Made by a program: the position numbers and the translations under genes
In this document: in pieces, positions 53,829 through 62,104 of the stretch
How the letters are laid out: each line of letters opens with the position of its first letter
Numbering within the stretch: position 1 is the stretch's first letter
The notes under the pieces: model-generated
Told to the model about the DNA's origin: nothing
Databases searched by the model: none
The model's input: only the letters and a program-made list of their open reading frames with translations
Source: CAUTNH01 sp963543845
GTDB taxonomy: Bacteria; Bacillota_I; Bacilli_A; Acholeplasmatales; Acholeplasmataceae
Direction: 5' to 3'
DNA length: 64,000 nt
NCBI GenBank assembly: GCA_963543845.1
Contig: CAUUCL010000001.1
Span: 43,488-107,487, forward strand

Positions 53829-54779
53829 TTAAGATGTTTGTTTTAATAAATCAAAGTATGCTTTTAAATCCTTTTTACCATTTAAAGCATCATCAATATC
53901 CATGCTAATAAGCTTGTTATTTATTACGCCAACACTTTTGTTAAATTCTTTATTTTTTAAAAGCTTAACTGCATACTCACCTAATTTTGTAGCAAGTATT
54001 CTATCAGATGGAGATGGCGCTCCCCCTCTTTGAATGTGTCCTAAAATTGTTGCTCTTGTATCAAAACCTGTTTTTTCAGTTATTTCTTTTGCAAGCTCAT
54101 GAACATCTACAATTTTTTCAGTAATTATAATAATTACATGTTTTCTTGCATTTTTATGCCATGTTGAGATTGTTTTTAAAAGCTCATCTTTATCAAATTT
54201 AGTATCTCCTGTAATAACTATCTCAGCACCGCAACAAATTCCCGAGTAAATCGCAAGGTCTCCTTGATTTCTTCCCATTACCTCAATTATTGAACATCTT
54301 CTATGAGATGATGAGGTATCTCTTATCTTATCAACTGCATCAGTTATTGTAGTAAGTGCTGTATTAAATCCTATCGAATAATCAGTTCCAAAATAATCAT
54401 TGTCTATCGTTGCAGGAATTACAACAACCTTTATTCCGAATTTAGCTAAATCTCTTGCACCTTTAGCAGTTCCCTCACCACCTATTGCAACAAGATAATC
54501 AATTCCTAAATCCTTTAGAATTTTAGCCCCTTTTTTCTTATATTCAGGATCCATAAATTCCATACTTCTAGCACTCCCAAGCTCAGTTCCACCTTTTGTT
54601 AAAAAACCAGAAACCGAGTCATGGTCCATCTTATGGATATCACCTTCTAATAAACCCTTATATCCATATTTAATCCCAAAAACCTCAAAACCGCTATTTA
54701 GAGCCGATCTTACAACCGCTCTAATTGCAGCATTCATTCCTGGGGCATCCCCACCAGATGTTAGTAGCGCAATTTTCAT
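53829..54779 (-). CDS. pfkA: ATP-dependent 6-phosphofructokinase
   Basis: 316 residues. Glycolytic phosphorylation of fructose 6-phosphate. LLTSGGDAPGMNAAIRAVVR, GGEGT (Gly where PPi enzymes have Asp; Glu instead of the usual Asp before it), VIPATIDNDYFGTD and EVMGRNQGDLA mark the ATP-type enzyme. SD AAAGGGG. First gene of a long run through uvrB, the ABC pair, the isochorismatase-like gene and GH84; it is divergent from a second PFK at 54895. Confidence 0.95.
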   Translation of the reverse strand: MKIALLTSGGDAPGMNAAIRAVVRSALNSGFEVFGIKYGYKGLLEGDIHKMDHDSVSGFLTKGGTELGSARSMEFMDPEYKKKGAKILKDLGIDYLVAIGGEGTAKGARDLAKFGIKVVVIPATIDNDYFGTDYSIGFNTALTTITDAVDKIRDTSSSHRRCSIIEVMGRNQGDLAIYSGICCGAEIVITGDTKFDKDELLKTISTWHKNARKHVIIIITEKIVDVHELAKEITEKTGFDTRATILGHIQRGGAPSPSDRILATKLGEYAVKLLKNKEFNKSVGVINNKLISMDIDDALNGKKDLKAYFDLLKQTS

Positions 54780-54859
54780 TTATATCAAGCCCCTTTATTA
54801 TAATTTATATTACACTTATTTTACTACATTTAATACTTTTTTAAAATTTAAATTAAATC

Positions 54860-54888
54860 TTGTTAGATAATGTAAATTTTGCTATAAT
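54860..54888 (+). promoter_or_regulatory. Promoter of the PPi-type PFK gene, leaderless
   Basis: TTGTTA (54860-54865), 17-nt spacer, extended -10 TGC-TATAAT (54883-54888). Six bases separate the -10 box from the GTG at 54895, so the message probably starts at its start codon. Confidence 0.7.
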
Positions 54889-54894
54889 TAAATT

Positions 54895-56115
54895 GTGAAA
54901 ACAAATACTAAAAAAAATAAAAAAATAATCGGAAATGCTATTTTAATCCAAGCAGGAGGACCCACAAGTGTTATAAATTCATCCACCTTAGGATATGTTT
55001 TAGAGTGCCAAAAATATAAAAAGATAATTAAAAATATCTATATATCTCACTATGGAATTTTAGGTTTAATTTCTAATAATATTAAAAAAATAGATAAAAA
55101 AGATATTAAAAAATTAAAAAAACTTCAAGATATGCCAGGAATATATTTTGGAAGTGCAAGACATAAGTTAAATTCAAAGGATGATTTTTTAAGTATTTTA
55201 AAAAACATTAAGCTAAGCAATATCAGGTATATTCTAGTTAATGGCGGAAATGATACAATGGATACTTGCAGTAAGTTATATAATTTTTTTAAAGAAGAAA
55301 AATATGAAATAAATATAATCGGAATACCAAAAACCGTTGATAATGATTTATCATATACTTATTTTTCTCCTGGATTTTTATCTTCTGTAAAATATATTAC
55401 AAAAACAATTTCCGAGTTAAAACTTGACTTTGCATCATATAATTTAAAGCAAGTTAATATAGTTGAGATTATGGGAAGAAATGCAGGTCATCTTAGCCTT
55501 TCAGCCTATCTTTCTAATTTATCAGGTTATGGACCTGATTTAATCTATCCCCCTGAAATTCCTTTTTCCTATGATAGTTTTTTAGAAGATATTAAAAAAC
55601 AGTTAAAAGTAAAAAATAATGTTTTAGTTATAGTTTCAGAAGGCTTAAAAACTAGTGATAATGAATATATTATCAAAGAATATGGCAAAAATATTTCAAA
55701 TGATCAATTTGGAAATGCTAATCTTGGAGGATGTGCGAGTATATTATCAAGCCTTATAAAAAAAGATTTAAATATAAAATCAAGGGGAATTGATTTATCC
55801 TTAATGCAAAGATCTGCAAATCATATTAAATCTTCATTTGATTTAAAACTGGCATTTAATATTTCTAAATTCTCAGTTAAAAAGGCAGTTCAAAATCATA
55901 GTGGTTATATGTCTTATTTAAAAATATTAAATGGAAAAATAACTTATGATTTAGTAGAGCTTAGTAAGGTTGCAAATATTGAAAGAGTAGTTAGCGAAAA
56001 TATTATTAAAGAAGATAAGATAGATTATGATAAACTACTTGAATACTTTTTAAAAGTGTTTAAAAATACTGCTAAATTAAAAAAAGAATTAAATATTATA
56101 GATTATCTAAAATAA
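54895..56115 (+). CDS. PPi-type 6-phosphofructokinase
   Basis: 406 residues. LIQAGGPTSVINSS, VNGGNDTMDT and GIPKTVDNDL show the diphosphate-dependent pattern: Asp follows Asn at the position where ATP enzymes have Gly, and Lys replaces Ala in PKTVDND. EIMGRNAGHLSLSA is the substrate loop. It belongs to the group of bacterial PPi-PFKs of about 400 residues. Reversible PPi use would save ATP in fermentation. The start is GTG with no Shine-Dalgarno sequence. Confidence 0.88.
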   Translation: MKTNTKKNKKIIGNAILIQAGGPTSVINSSTLGYVLECQKYKKIIKNIYISHYGILGLISNNIKKIDKKDIKKLKKLQDMPGIYFGSARHKLNSKDDFLSILKNIKLSNIRYILVNGGNDTMDTCSKLYNFFKEEKYEINIIGIPKTVDNDLSYTYFSPGFLSSVKYITKTISELKLDFASYNLKQVNIVEIMGRNAGHLSLSAYLSNLSGYGPDLIYPPEIPFSYDSFLEDIKKQLKVKNNVLVIVSEGLKTSDNEYIIKEYGKNISNDQFGNANLGGCASILSSLIKKDLNIKSRGIDLSLMQRSANHIKSSFDLKLAFNISKFSVKKAVQNHSGYMSYLKILNGKITYDLVELSKVANIERVVSENIIKEDKIDYDKLLEYFLKVFKNTAKLKKELNIIDYLK

Positions 56116-56144
56116 AAGCGAATGCTAGCCAGCATTCGCTTTTT
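56114..56144. terminator. Bidirectional terminator between convergent genes
   Basis: AAAAGCGAATGCT-agcc-AGCATTCGCTTTT, a perfect 13-bp stem with T tracts on both strands, between the PPi-PFK gene and the minus-strand M42 gene. Confidence 0.92.
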
Positions 56145-56145
56145 A

Positions 56146-57210
56146 TTAGTTATTTTCTAATAAGCCTATTATCTCATCATTTTTAAGATTTTTTAAAAAT
56201 GATGTTAAAAATTTAATTTCATTTTCAATATCAGATATATCAGCAACTCCGCATGAGGTGTGAATATACCTTGCAGGAATAACTAGGGCTGTCGAGATAA
56301 TTCCAGAGTTTGCAATATTATAAGCATTTGCATCTGTTCCGCCAAAACCCACATACTCTTGGTATTTAATTTTATATTTTTGAAAACTACTTTTTAAAAA
56401 TTCTCTTAAAGTATTTTTCATAATATTACCAGGGTCATATACTCTTACCATCGGACCATCTCCAAGGTGGTTTTTACTTTCAGGATTATTTACATCATCA
56501 ATAGGAGATGTATCAACTGCTATCATAATATCTGGATTTATGTTTTGAGATGCTATCTTAGCTCCACGAAGACCGACTTCTTCTTGGGTGTGAAATGATA
56601 AGTATAAGTTGTAATCTAACTCGCAATCTTTTAAATTATCAATCAAATCAAGAAGTATTCCACATCCTATTCTATTATCAATTGATTTAGAAAATATTCT
56701 TTTTTTATTAAAACTAAGGTGAGCATTATTTTTAAAAAATACTTGTGCTCCTGGATAAATCTTATTTTTTTCAAGCTCAGATAAGTCAGAAAAGCCAAGA
56801 TCTAATTTTAAATCTTTAAATGTATATTCAAATTTATCCATCCCTTTTGTAAGATGAGGAACAATTCCTCCTATAACTCCAGGAATAAGTTTTCCTAACT
56901 CATTTTTTACAAAAAGCTCGCAAGAAAGCAAAATCATCGGATTTATTCCACCAATTGGAACAAGTGAAACTGTTCCGTTTTTATTTAGTTTTGATACTAA
57001 AAAGCCAACTTCATCAAAATGAGCAGCTACTAATACATTTTTAGCATTTTTATTTTTAGATTTTTTTAAAGCAAAAACAGACCCTTTCGGATCTTTTATT
57101 ATGCTATATGCTTTACTATCTATATTTGATAGGACATATTTTCTTACATCCTCTTCAAAACCGCTAATTGAGTAAATATTGCAAAGCTCTAAAAATCTAT
57201 CAAGCGTCAT
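56146..57210 (-). CDS. M42 family metallo-aminopeptidase (second copy)
   Basis: 354 residues, same family as 7809-8876 but clearly diverged. Metal-site motifs: AAHFDEVGFLV, KSIDNRIGCG, TQEEVGLRGAK, AVDTSP and YIHTSCG. No signal peptide. The start overlaps the HPr gene by 4 nt, so peptidase and PTS genes are co-transcribed. A different substrate range from the first copy is likely but not visible. Confidence 0.92.
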   Translation of the reverse strand: MTLDRFLELCNIYSISGFEEDVRKYVLSNIDSKAYSIIKDPKGSVFALKKSKNKNAKNVLVAAHFDEVGFLVSKLNKNGTVSLVPIGGINPMILLSCELFVKNELGKLIPGVIGGIVPHLTKGMDKFEYTFKDLKLDLGFSDLSELEKNKIYPGAQVFFKNNAHLSFNKKRIFSKSIDNRIGCGILLDLIDNLKDCELDYNLYLSFHTQEEVGLRGAKIASQNINPDIMIAVDTSPIDDVNNPESKNHLGDGPMVRVYDPGNIMKNTLREFLKSSFQKYKIKYQEYVGFGGTDANAYNIANSGIISTALVIPARYIHTSCGVADISDIENEIKFLTSFLKNLKNDEIIGLLENN

Positions 57211-57476
57211 ACAATCCTTCCAAGTCCCTCGCTAATTATAAAATCAGATATATTTTTCATTGCAACTTCCTCATCACTTCCAGAGATGAAAATTGTAACA
57301 GTCTCTCCACGATAAATTCCTAAAGACATTACTCCCATAATGGATTTAAGATTTACTTTTTTACCAAGTGATTCCATAAATATTTGAGATTCATATTTCA
57401 TTGATTCATTTACAAGTCTTGTTGTAGGTCTTGCATGAATTCCATACTCTGCAACTATTAAGAATTTTCTTTCCAT
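57207..57476 (-). CDS. ptsH: Phosphocarrier protein HPr
   Basis: 89 residues from ATG 57474-57476; a GTG 12 nt earlier is less likely because it covers the ribosome binding site. The PTS phosphorylation site His14 is in GIHARP and the regulatory Ser45 in KSIMGVMSLG, so both transport and CcpA co-repressor functions look possible. Usually ptsH stands with ptsI; here its partners are an M42 peptidase and a membrane EIIB-like protein. Controlled by a perfect cre box upstream. Confidence 0.93.
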   Translation of the reverse strand: MERKFLIVAEYGIHARPTTRLVNESMKYESQIFMESLGKKVNLKSIMGVMSLGIYRGETVTIFISGSDEEVAMKNISDFIISEGLGRIV

Positions 57477-57477
57477 A

Positions 57478-57873
57478 TTACCTTTCACCTCTTATTATTT
57501 TTTTTATCTCATTTATAACAATAACATCATCTTTTTTTATTGAAAACTTAATTATATTTTTAGTTAACATTGCTCCAAGTTTTAAACTATTTATACCAGC
57601 AATATCAATTTTTTTACTATCTAATATTTCAAACTCAACTCTTTCATTTCTATTTTCAATACTTTTAATATTTTCCTTATCTCCTAAAAATGAAATAATA
57701 TCATTTGCCTTTTTAACTTGCTCATCACTAATTAAATCTTTTTGTTTTCTTTTTTTAATGACAAGTAAAATAACTACTATAGATAGAATAAGTAAAAAAA
57801 GTATGGATAAGCCAACAACCAACCACACTGTTAATAAATAATTTTTACTTGTTAAAAAAAAAGAACTTTTCAT
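57478..57873 (-). CDS. Membrane-anchored PTS EIIB-like protein without phospho-cysteine
   Basis: 131 residues from ATG 57871-57873 (another ATG lies 6 nt earlier, only 4 nt from the -10 box). One membrane helix (about 12-38), a KKRKQK stop-transfer, then a domain that follows the glucose-type EIIB pattern: AxxIISFLGDKENIKSIENRNERVEFE, where the active enzyme has GGxxNIxxVxxCxTRLRF (shown here in parts). The Cys is replaced by Asn, and the domain has no other Cys. It is thus probably not a phosphotransferase but a sensor or binding partner. Stop lies 2 nt upstream of the HPr ATG. Confidence 0.65.
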   Translation of the reverse strand: MKSSFFLTSKNYLLTVWLVVGLSILFLLILSIVVILLVIKKRKQKDLISDEQVKKANDIISFLGDKENIKSIENRNERVEFEILDSKKIDIAGINSLKLGAMLTKNIIKFSIKKDDVIVINEIKKIIRGER

Positions 57874-57883
57874 ATACATTTAT

Positions 57884-57912
57884 ATTATACATAAAATGAT
57901 ATTTTTTTTCAA
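57884..57912 (-). promoter_or_regulatory. Promoter of the EIIB-like/HPr/M42 operon
   Basis: TTGAAA (57907-57912), 17-nt spacer, TATAAT (57884-57889) on the minus strand. Confidence 0.75.
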
Positions 57913-57918
57913 TAAATA

Positions 57919-57932
57919 TGAAAACGCTTACA
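57919..57932 (-). promoter_or_regulatory. cre box upstream of the HPr operon
   Basis: TGTAAGCGTTTTCA on the minus strand, a perfect catabolite-responsive element, 6 nt upstream of the -35 box. Identical to the box at 45907-45920. Confidence 0.82.
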
Positions 57933-57971
57933 AAAAGGTAAAATGAATTACATATTTTACATCATTTTACC
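57932..57971 (-). terminator. Terminator at the end of ruvA-ruvB-queA
   Basis: GGTAAAATGA / TCATTTTACC stem (57937-57946 with 57962-57971) followed by five Ts on the minus strand. It overlaps the queA stop and abuts the cre box of the next operon. Confidence 0.7.
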
Positions 57972-58989
57972 ATATTAACATGGCATCCCCAAATGAGAAA
58001 AAACGGTACTTTTTTAAAACTGCATCGTTGTATGCATTAATTATTTTTTCTCTATTATAAAATGCTGAAACAAGACAAATTAGACTTGATTCAGGAAGAT
58101 GAAAATTAGTTATTAAGTGATTAATAACATTAAATTTATAACCTGGATATATAAATAAATTAGTATCATATAATCCAGGAGTAATATTTTTATTTATTAA
58201 AAAATTAGACTCTAGAGTTCTTACAACGGTTGTCCCAACCGCAATAATTTCTTTTTTATTTTTTATTGCATCATTTAGCCTACTTGCTACATAATCAGAT
58301 ATCTCATAGCTTTCATAATGCATTTTATGATCTAAAATATTATCAGTTTTAATTGGTCTAAATGTTCCAAGACCAATTTTAAGCGATATTTTTAAAATCT
58401 CGACACCTTGATTTTTTAAATATTCTAAAAGCTCATTGGTAAAATGAAGTCCTGCTGTTGGAGCAGCGCTGCTTTCAAGCTTATTAGCATAAACTGTCTG
58501 GTATCTTTTTTTATCATCTATTTTTTCTTTAATATAAGGCGGAAGTGGAACTTCACCGATTTTTTCAAGCTTTTCTATTAAATCATTATCTGATAGATTA
58601 GTTTTAAATAAAATAATTCCATCATCTAAACTTTTTTTAGCAATAAGATAAAAATTATCATCGACAATTAGTTTTACTCCCTCTTTAACTCTTCTTGCAG
58701 GCTTTACAAGGGCAGTCATTTCATCTTTGTTATGGCTTAAATAAAAAATTTCAATCTTGGCATTAGTTACCTCTTTTACTGCAAAAAATCTAGCGCTTAC
58801 TACTTTAGTCTCATTTAAAACAAGAACCATATCTTTTTTTATAATATTTTTGATATCTTTAAATTTTAAATCTTTTTGAATTTCTTTTTTTCTATCAAGA
58901 AAATAAAGTCTTGACTCATCTCTTTCAAGACTTGGACTTTGAGCAATTAACTCAGGTGGCAGGTTATAATTAAATAAGTTTTTATTCAT
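57967..58989 (-). CDS. queA: tRNA preQ1-ribosyltransferase-isomerase QueA
   Basis: 340 residues from ATG 58987-58989 (MNKNLFNYNLPPELIAQSP), the family start; a longer frame upstream lies inside ruvB. QueA moves the ribosyl part of SAM to preQ1-modified tRNA to make epoxyqueuosine. LERDESRLYFLDR and SAAPTAGLHFTNELL are diagnostic. Overlaps ruvB by 8 nt, the frequent ruvA-ruvB-queA order. Tgt is not in the window. Confidence 0.95.
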   Translation of the reverse strand: MNKNLFNYNLPPELIAQSPSLERDESRLYFLDRKKEIQKDLKFKDIKNIIKKDMVLVLNETKVVSARFFAVKEVTNAKIEIFYLSHNKDEMTALVKPARRVKEGVKLIVDDNFYLIAKKSLDDGIILFKTNLSDNDLIEKLEKIGEVPLPPYIKEKIDDKKRYQTVYANKLESSAAPTAGLHFTNELLEYLKNQGVEILKISLKIGLGTFRPIKTDNILDHKMHYESYEISDYVASRLNDAIKNKKEIIAVGTTVVRTLESNFLINKNITPGLYDTNLFIYPGYKFNVINHLITNFHLPESSLICLVSAFYNREKIINAYNDAVLKKYRFFSFGDAMLIW

Positions 58990-59971
58990 TAGAAAATAAA
59001 TCCTTTTTATATTTTTTAAAAGCAACTCCAAGTTTTTTATATGCTTTATCAAGCGCAACTCTTCCTCTTGGGCTACATTTAATATAACCCTGACTTATAA
59101 GATATGGCTCATACACATCAAAAACAGTCGATTGTGCCTCGTGGATAAAAGTTGCAAGCGTCTCAATTCCAACAGGACCACCTGAAAAATTATTAACAAG
59201 AGCTTTTAAATAAGTTATATCTTGCTCATTTAATCCATCTTCATCAATTTTTAATAAATTAAATCCTTTTTCAATTATTTCATGATTTATTGTGCCTTTA
59301 TTTAAAACATCCGCAAAATCTCTGATTCTTAAAAAAAGCTGATTGGCAATTCTTGGGGTAAATCGCGACCTTTTAGCAATTTCATAAAGGGCGCTATCGT
59401 CTGATTTAATCTCATATATGCTAGCAGTTCTTTTAAGTATTTGTAAAATTTCCTCATTTGAATAATAATTAAGTTTAAAAATAGCCCCAAAGCGTGACCT
59501 TAAAGGACTTGAGATATTACCAAACATCGTAGTTGCCCCAATTAAAGTAAAAGGAACTAAATCAAGTCTTATTGTCCTTTTCTCACTATCTTTTTCAACT
59601 ACAACATCTATTACATAATCCTCCATTGCTGAGTATAAAACCTCCTCAACAATTTTAGGAAGGCGGTGAATTTCATCAATAAATAAAATATCGCCTGGAT
59701 TAAGTGATGTTAAAATTGAGACTAAATCTCCAGTTTTTTCAATTGAGCCCGCTGTTATTATTTTAAAACCTGTTCCTAGTTCGCTTGCAATAATTTCAGC
59801 AAGCGTTGTTTTACCAAGACCACTTGGTCCATAAAAAAGGAGGTGATCAGGTACTTCCTCACGTTTTGTTGCAGCCTTTAAGTATACATCTATAATTTCT
59901 TTTGTATCATTTTGACCAACATACTCAGATAACTTTTTAGGTCTTAATGTTAAAATTTCTTTTTCTTGCAT
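58982..59971 (-). CDS. ruvB: Holliday junction branch migration ATPase RuvB
   Basis: 329 residues. Walker A GPSGLGKTTLAEI, Walker B DILFIDEIHR, sensor LIGATT and the C-terminal winged helix with CSPRGRVAL. It drives branch migration with RuvA. The ATG overlaps the ruvA stop by 1 nt. Confidence 0.98.
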   Translation of the reverse strand: MQEKEILTLRPKKLSEYVGQNDTKEIIDVYLKAATKREEVPDHLLFYGPSGLGKTTLAEIIASELGTGFKIITAGSIEKTGDLVSILTSLNPGDILFIDEIHRLPKIVEEVLYSAMEDYVIDVVVEKDSEKRTIRLDLVPFTLIGATTMFGNISSPLRSRFGAIFKLNYYSNEEILQILKRTASIYEIKSDDSALYEIAKRSRFTPRIANQLFLRIRDFADVLNKGTINHEIIEKGFNLLKIDEDGLNEQDITYLKALVNNFSGGPVGIETLATFIHEAQSTVFDVYEPYLISQGYIKCSPRGRVALDKAYKKLGVAFKKYKKDLFSNE

Positions 59972-60534
59972 TATTTAATACTTGCGATAACTCTTAAGGC
60001 ATCTTTTACCATTTTAGATAAATCTGAGCTTTTTTCAATTTTACAAATTGCTTTGCTAATTATTGCATCTCCATATCCAAAAGATTTTAATGTTGCCGAA
60101 ACCATTTTTAAATCATCTGATTGACTGTATATGCTTTGTCCTATTTTATCTGATAGTTCTATTACTATTTTTTGCGCAGTCTTAACTCCAAGCTTTGGTA
60201 CACTTGAAAGATAGTTAATATTTCCATTTTGAATTTCCTCAATTATTTTCTCGGCACTATCCTTTGCTAAAATCGCAATTGCTGTCTTTGGACCAATTCC
60301 TTGAATTTGAATAAGTTTTAAAAATAGAGTTTTTTCAAGAGATGTTCTAAAGCCAAAAAGATTTATCTCATCATCGTTTGATCTAATCATCAAATGTGTA
60401 TAAACATCCATCTCATCACCAAGTTTATATGAGTAGGGATTAGATACTAAAATCTCAAAATAAAAAGCACCTACTTTTAGGATAATTGCGTTATTTTTTA
60501 CTTGTTCAATTTTTCCGAATATTTTTTCAATCAT
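59971..60534 (-). CDS. ruvA: Holliday junction DNA helicase RuvA
   Basis: 187 residues. N-terminal OB domain (MIEKIFGKIEQV), helix-hairpin-helix motifs IQGIGPKTAIAIL and VPKLGVKTAQKIVIEL, then a short linker and domain III. First gene of the ruvAB-queA operon; divergent from the methyltransferase gene at 60614. Confidence 0.96.
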   Translation of the reverse strand: MIEKIFGKIEQVKNNAIILKVGAFYFEILVSNPYSYKLGDEMDVYTHLMIRSNDDEINLFGFRTSLEKTLFLKLIQIQGIGPKTAIAILAKDSAEKIIEEIQNGNINYLSSVPKLGVKTAQKIVIELSDKIGQSIYSQSDDLKMVSATLKSFGYGDAIISKAICKIEKSSDLSKMVKDALRVIASIK

Positions 60535-60589
60535 ATCTATATTATATAATATTTTACTTTTTTTACTTACCTAAAAATATAAAATAATG

Positions 60590-60595
60590 TATAAT
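60590..60595 (+). promoter_or_regulatory. -10 box of the RlmCD-type gene
   Basis: TATAAT 18 nt before the ATG at 60614, with a weak TTACCT at 60567-60572 (17-nt spacer). It decides the start: an in-frame ATG at 60587 overlaps this box and cannot be transcribed from it. Confidence 0.5.
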
Positions 60596-60613
60596 TATTT
60601 TATTGGTGATTAT

Positions 60614-61948
60614 ATGATTAAAAATATTAAAATTCAAAGGCTTGCAAACGATGCTGAGGGACTTGCTTATTTAGAAAATGAGCCAGTATACATTTACTAT
60701 GCTCTTCCTGATGAATTAGTAAAAGCCGAAATAGAGAAAAACAAGCGCGGCGCACTTGAGGGTAAAATTATTGAAATTATAAAAAAATCAGAAGATAGAA
60801 CAAACCCTGCATGCCCTTATTATACTATTTGTGGTGGATGCACTATGATGCATTTAAAATACAATAAAACTCTTGATTATAAAATGGAGAAGCTAAAGTT
60901 TTTACTAAAATGTCAAAAATTAAATATAAATAATATTAGAATAAATCATATAATAAAAAGTCCTGAGATTTTAGGATATCGAAATAAAACCGAGATAAAA
61001 ATTCAAAAGATAGGAAAAAATATTGTATCTGGATTATATAGAAAAGGTACGAATCAACTTTTTAATATGAGCTATTGTCCCGTTCAATCAAATAGGATAA
61101 ATGAGTTTTATAAAAAAGTTATTAAAGAGATAAAACTTAGCAATATTCCAATATATAATAAAAAAGAAAAATCAGGAACTCTTTTTGAAATTGGAATAAG
61201 AGAGAATATAAAACACGAAATGATGGTTTATTTTTACTTAAAAGATGATTTTGGTATTAGCGAGTTTGCAAATAATTTAGCAATTAAATACCCATTTATT
61301 AAATCAATTTATAAAATAATACTAAAAGATCCAGATGACAGAAAAAGGATAAATCTTAAAGAGATAAAAGTATTAGGTAATGATTATTTAAGTGAGTATT
61401 ATCCTGATAATAAATTTATAAACTTATCACCTACAAGTTTTTTTCAGCTTAATTATAAGCAAGCTATAAATCTTTACAATGAGGTTTTGAAATTAGGAAT
61501 TTTTAAAAAAGAAGATGTTGTAATAGATGCATACTCAGGCGTATCATCTATTTCTATATTTTTATCTAAATATGTAAAGAGGATATATTCTGTTGAAATA
61601 AACAAAGATGCAACCAAGGCCGCTAAGGATGCAATAGAAAAAAATAAAATTAGTAATATAGAAATTATATCCGATGATTTTTTTAAATTTAGCAAAAATA
61701 AAAAAGATATTAAAATTGATAAATTAGTAATAGATCCTCCAAGAACTGGACTTGGAGCAGATGTTATTAAAAATATTTTTTCGATTAACCCCGAGAATAT
61801 TATATACATATCATGTGATGCAAAAACTCTTTCAACTGATTTAAAGATTTTAGAGAAAAATTACAAAATAATAAGTATTACACCATTTGATATGTTCCCA
61901 ATGACATCACATATTGAAACAATAGTTTTATTGCAAAAAGTAAAATAA
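60614..61948 (+). CDS. 23S rRNA (uracil-5-)-methyltransferase, RlmCD/RumA family
   Basis: 444 residues from ATG 60614 with GGTGAT upstream. The iron-sulfur motif CPYYTICGGCTMMHL, SAM motif VVIDAYSGVSSISIFLS, DPPRTGL and catalytic Cys in YISCDAKTLSTDL define the family. Such enzymes make m5U747 and/or m5U1939 in 23S rRNA; in Bacillus one enzyme does both. Which position is modified here is not visible. Confidence 0.92.
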   Translation: MIKNIKIQRLANDAEGLAYLENEPVYIYYALPDELVKAEIEKNKRGALEGKIIEIIKKSEDRTNPACPYYTICGGCTMMHLKYNKTLDYKMEKLKFLLKCQKLNINNIRINHIIKSPEILGYRNKTEIKIQKIGKNIVSGLYRKGTNQLFNMSYCPVQSNRINEFYKKVIKEIKLSNIPIYNKKEKSGTLFEIGIRENIKHEMMVYFYLKDDFGISEFANNLAIKYPFIKSIYKIILKDPDDRKRINLKEIKVLGNDYLSEYYPDNKFINLSPTSFFQLNYKQAINLYNEVLKLGIFKKEDVVIDAYSGVSSISIFLSKYVKRIYSVEINKDATKAAKDAIEKNKISNIEIISDDFFKFSKNKKDIKIDKLVIDPPRTGLGADVIKNIFSINPENIIYISCDAKTLSTDLKILEKNYKIISITPFDMFPMTSHIETIVLLQKVK

Positions 61949-62029
61949 TATTTTACAAAATTAAAAAAGTTGATTTTTTTAAATCTAATTAAAAATTAAA
62001 TCTATGATAGAAAAATGCTTTGAAAATGA

Positions 62030-62035
62030 TATAAT
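62030..62035 (+). promoter_or_regulatory. Extended -10 promoter of the AlbA_2 gene
   Basis: TGA-TATAAT about 70 nt before the ATG at 62105, which has AAGGTGGTGA as ribosome binding site. Confidence 0.5.
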
Positions 62036-62104
62036 TTTTATATAAATTATAGAATTAGAAGGAAATAAATTTTAATAAAAATAAAGTTAAGGTGGTGAAT
62101 TATT

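Noticed and set aside
60587..60613. Earlier ATG for the RlmCD-type gene
   Set aside because: It overlaps the -10 box; the ATG at 60614 has a ribosome binding site and matches the family start.
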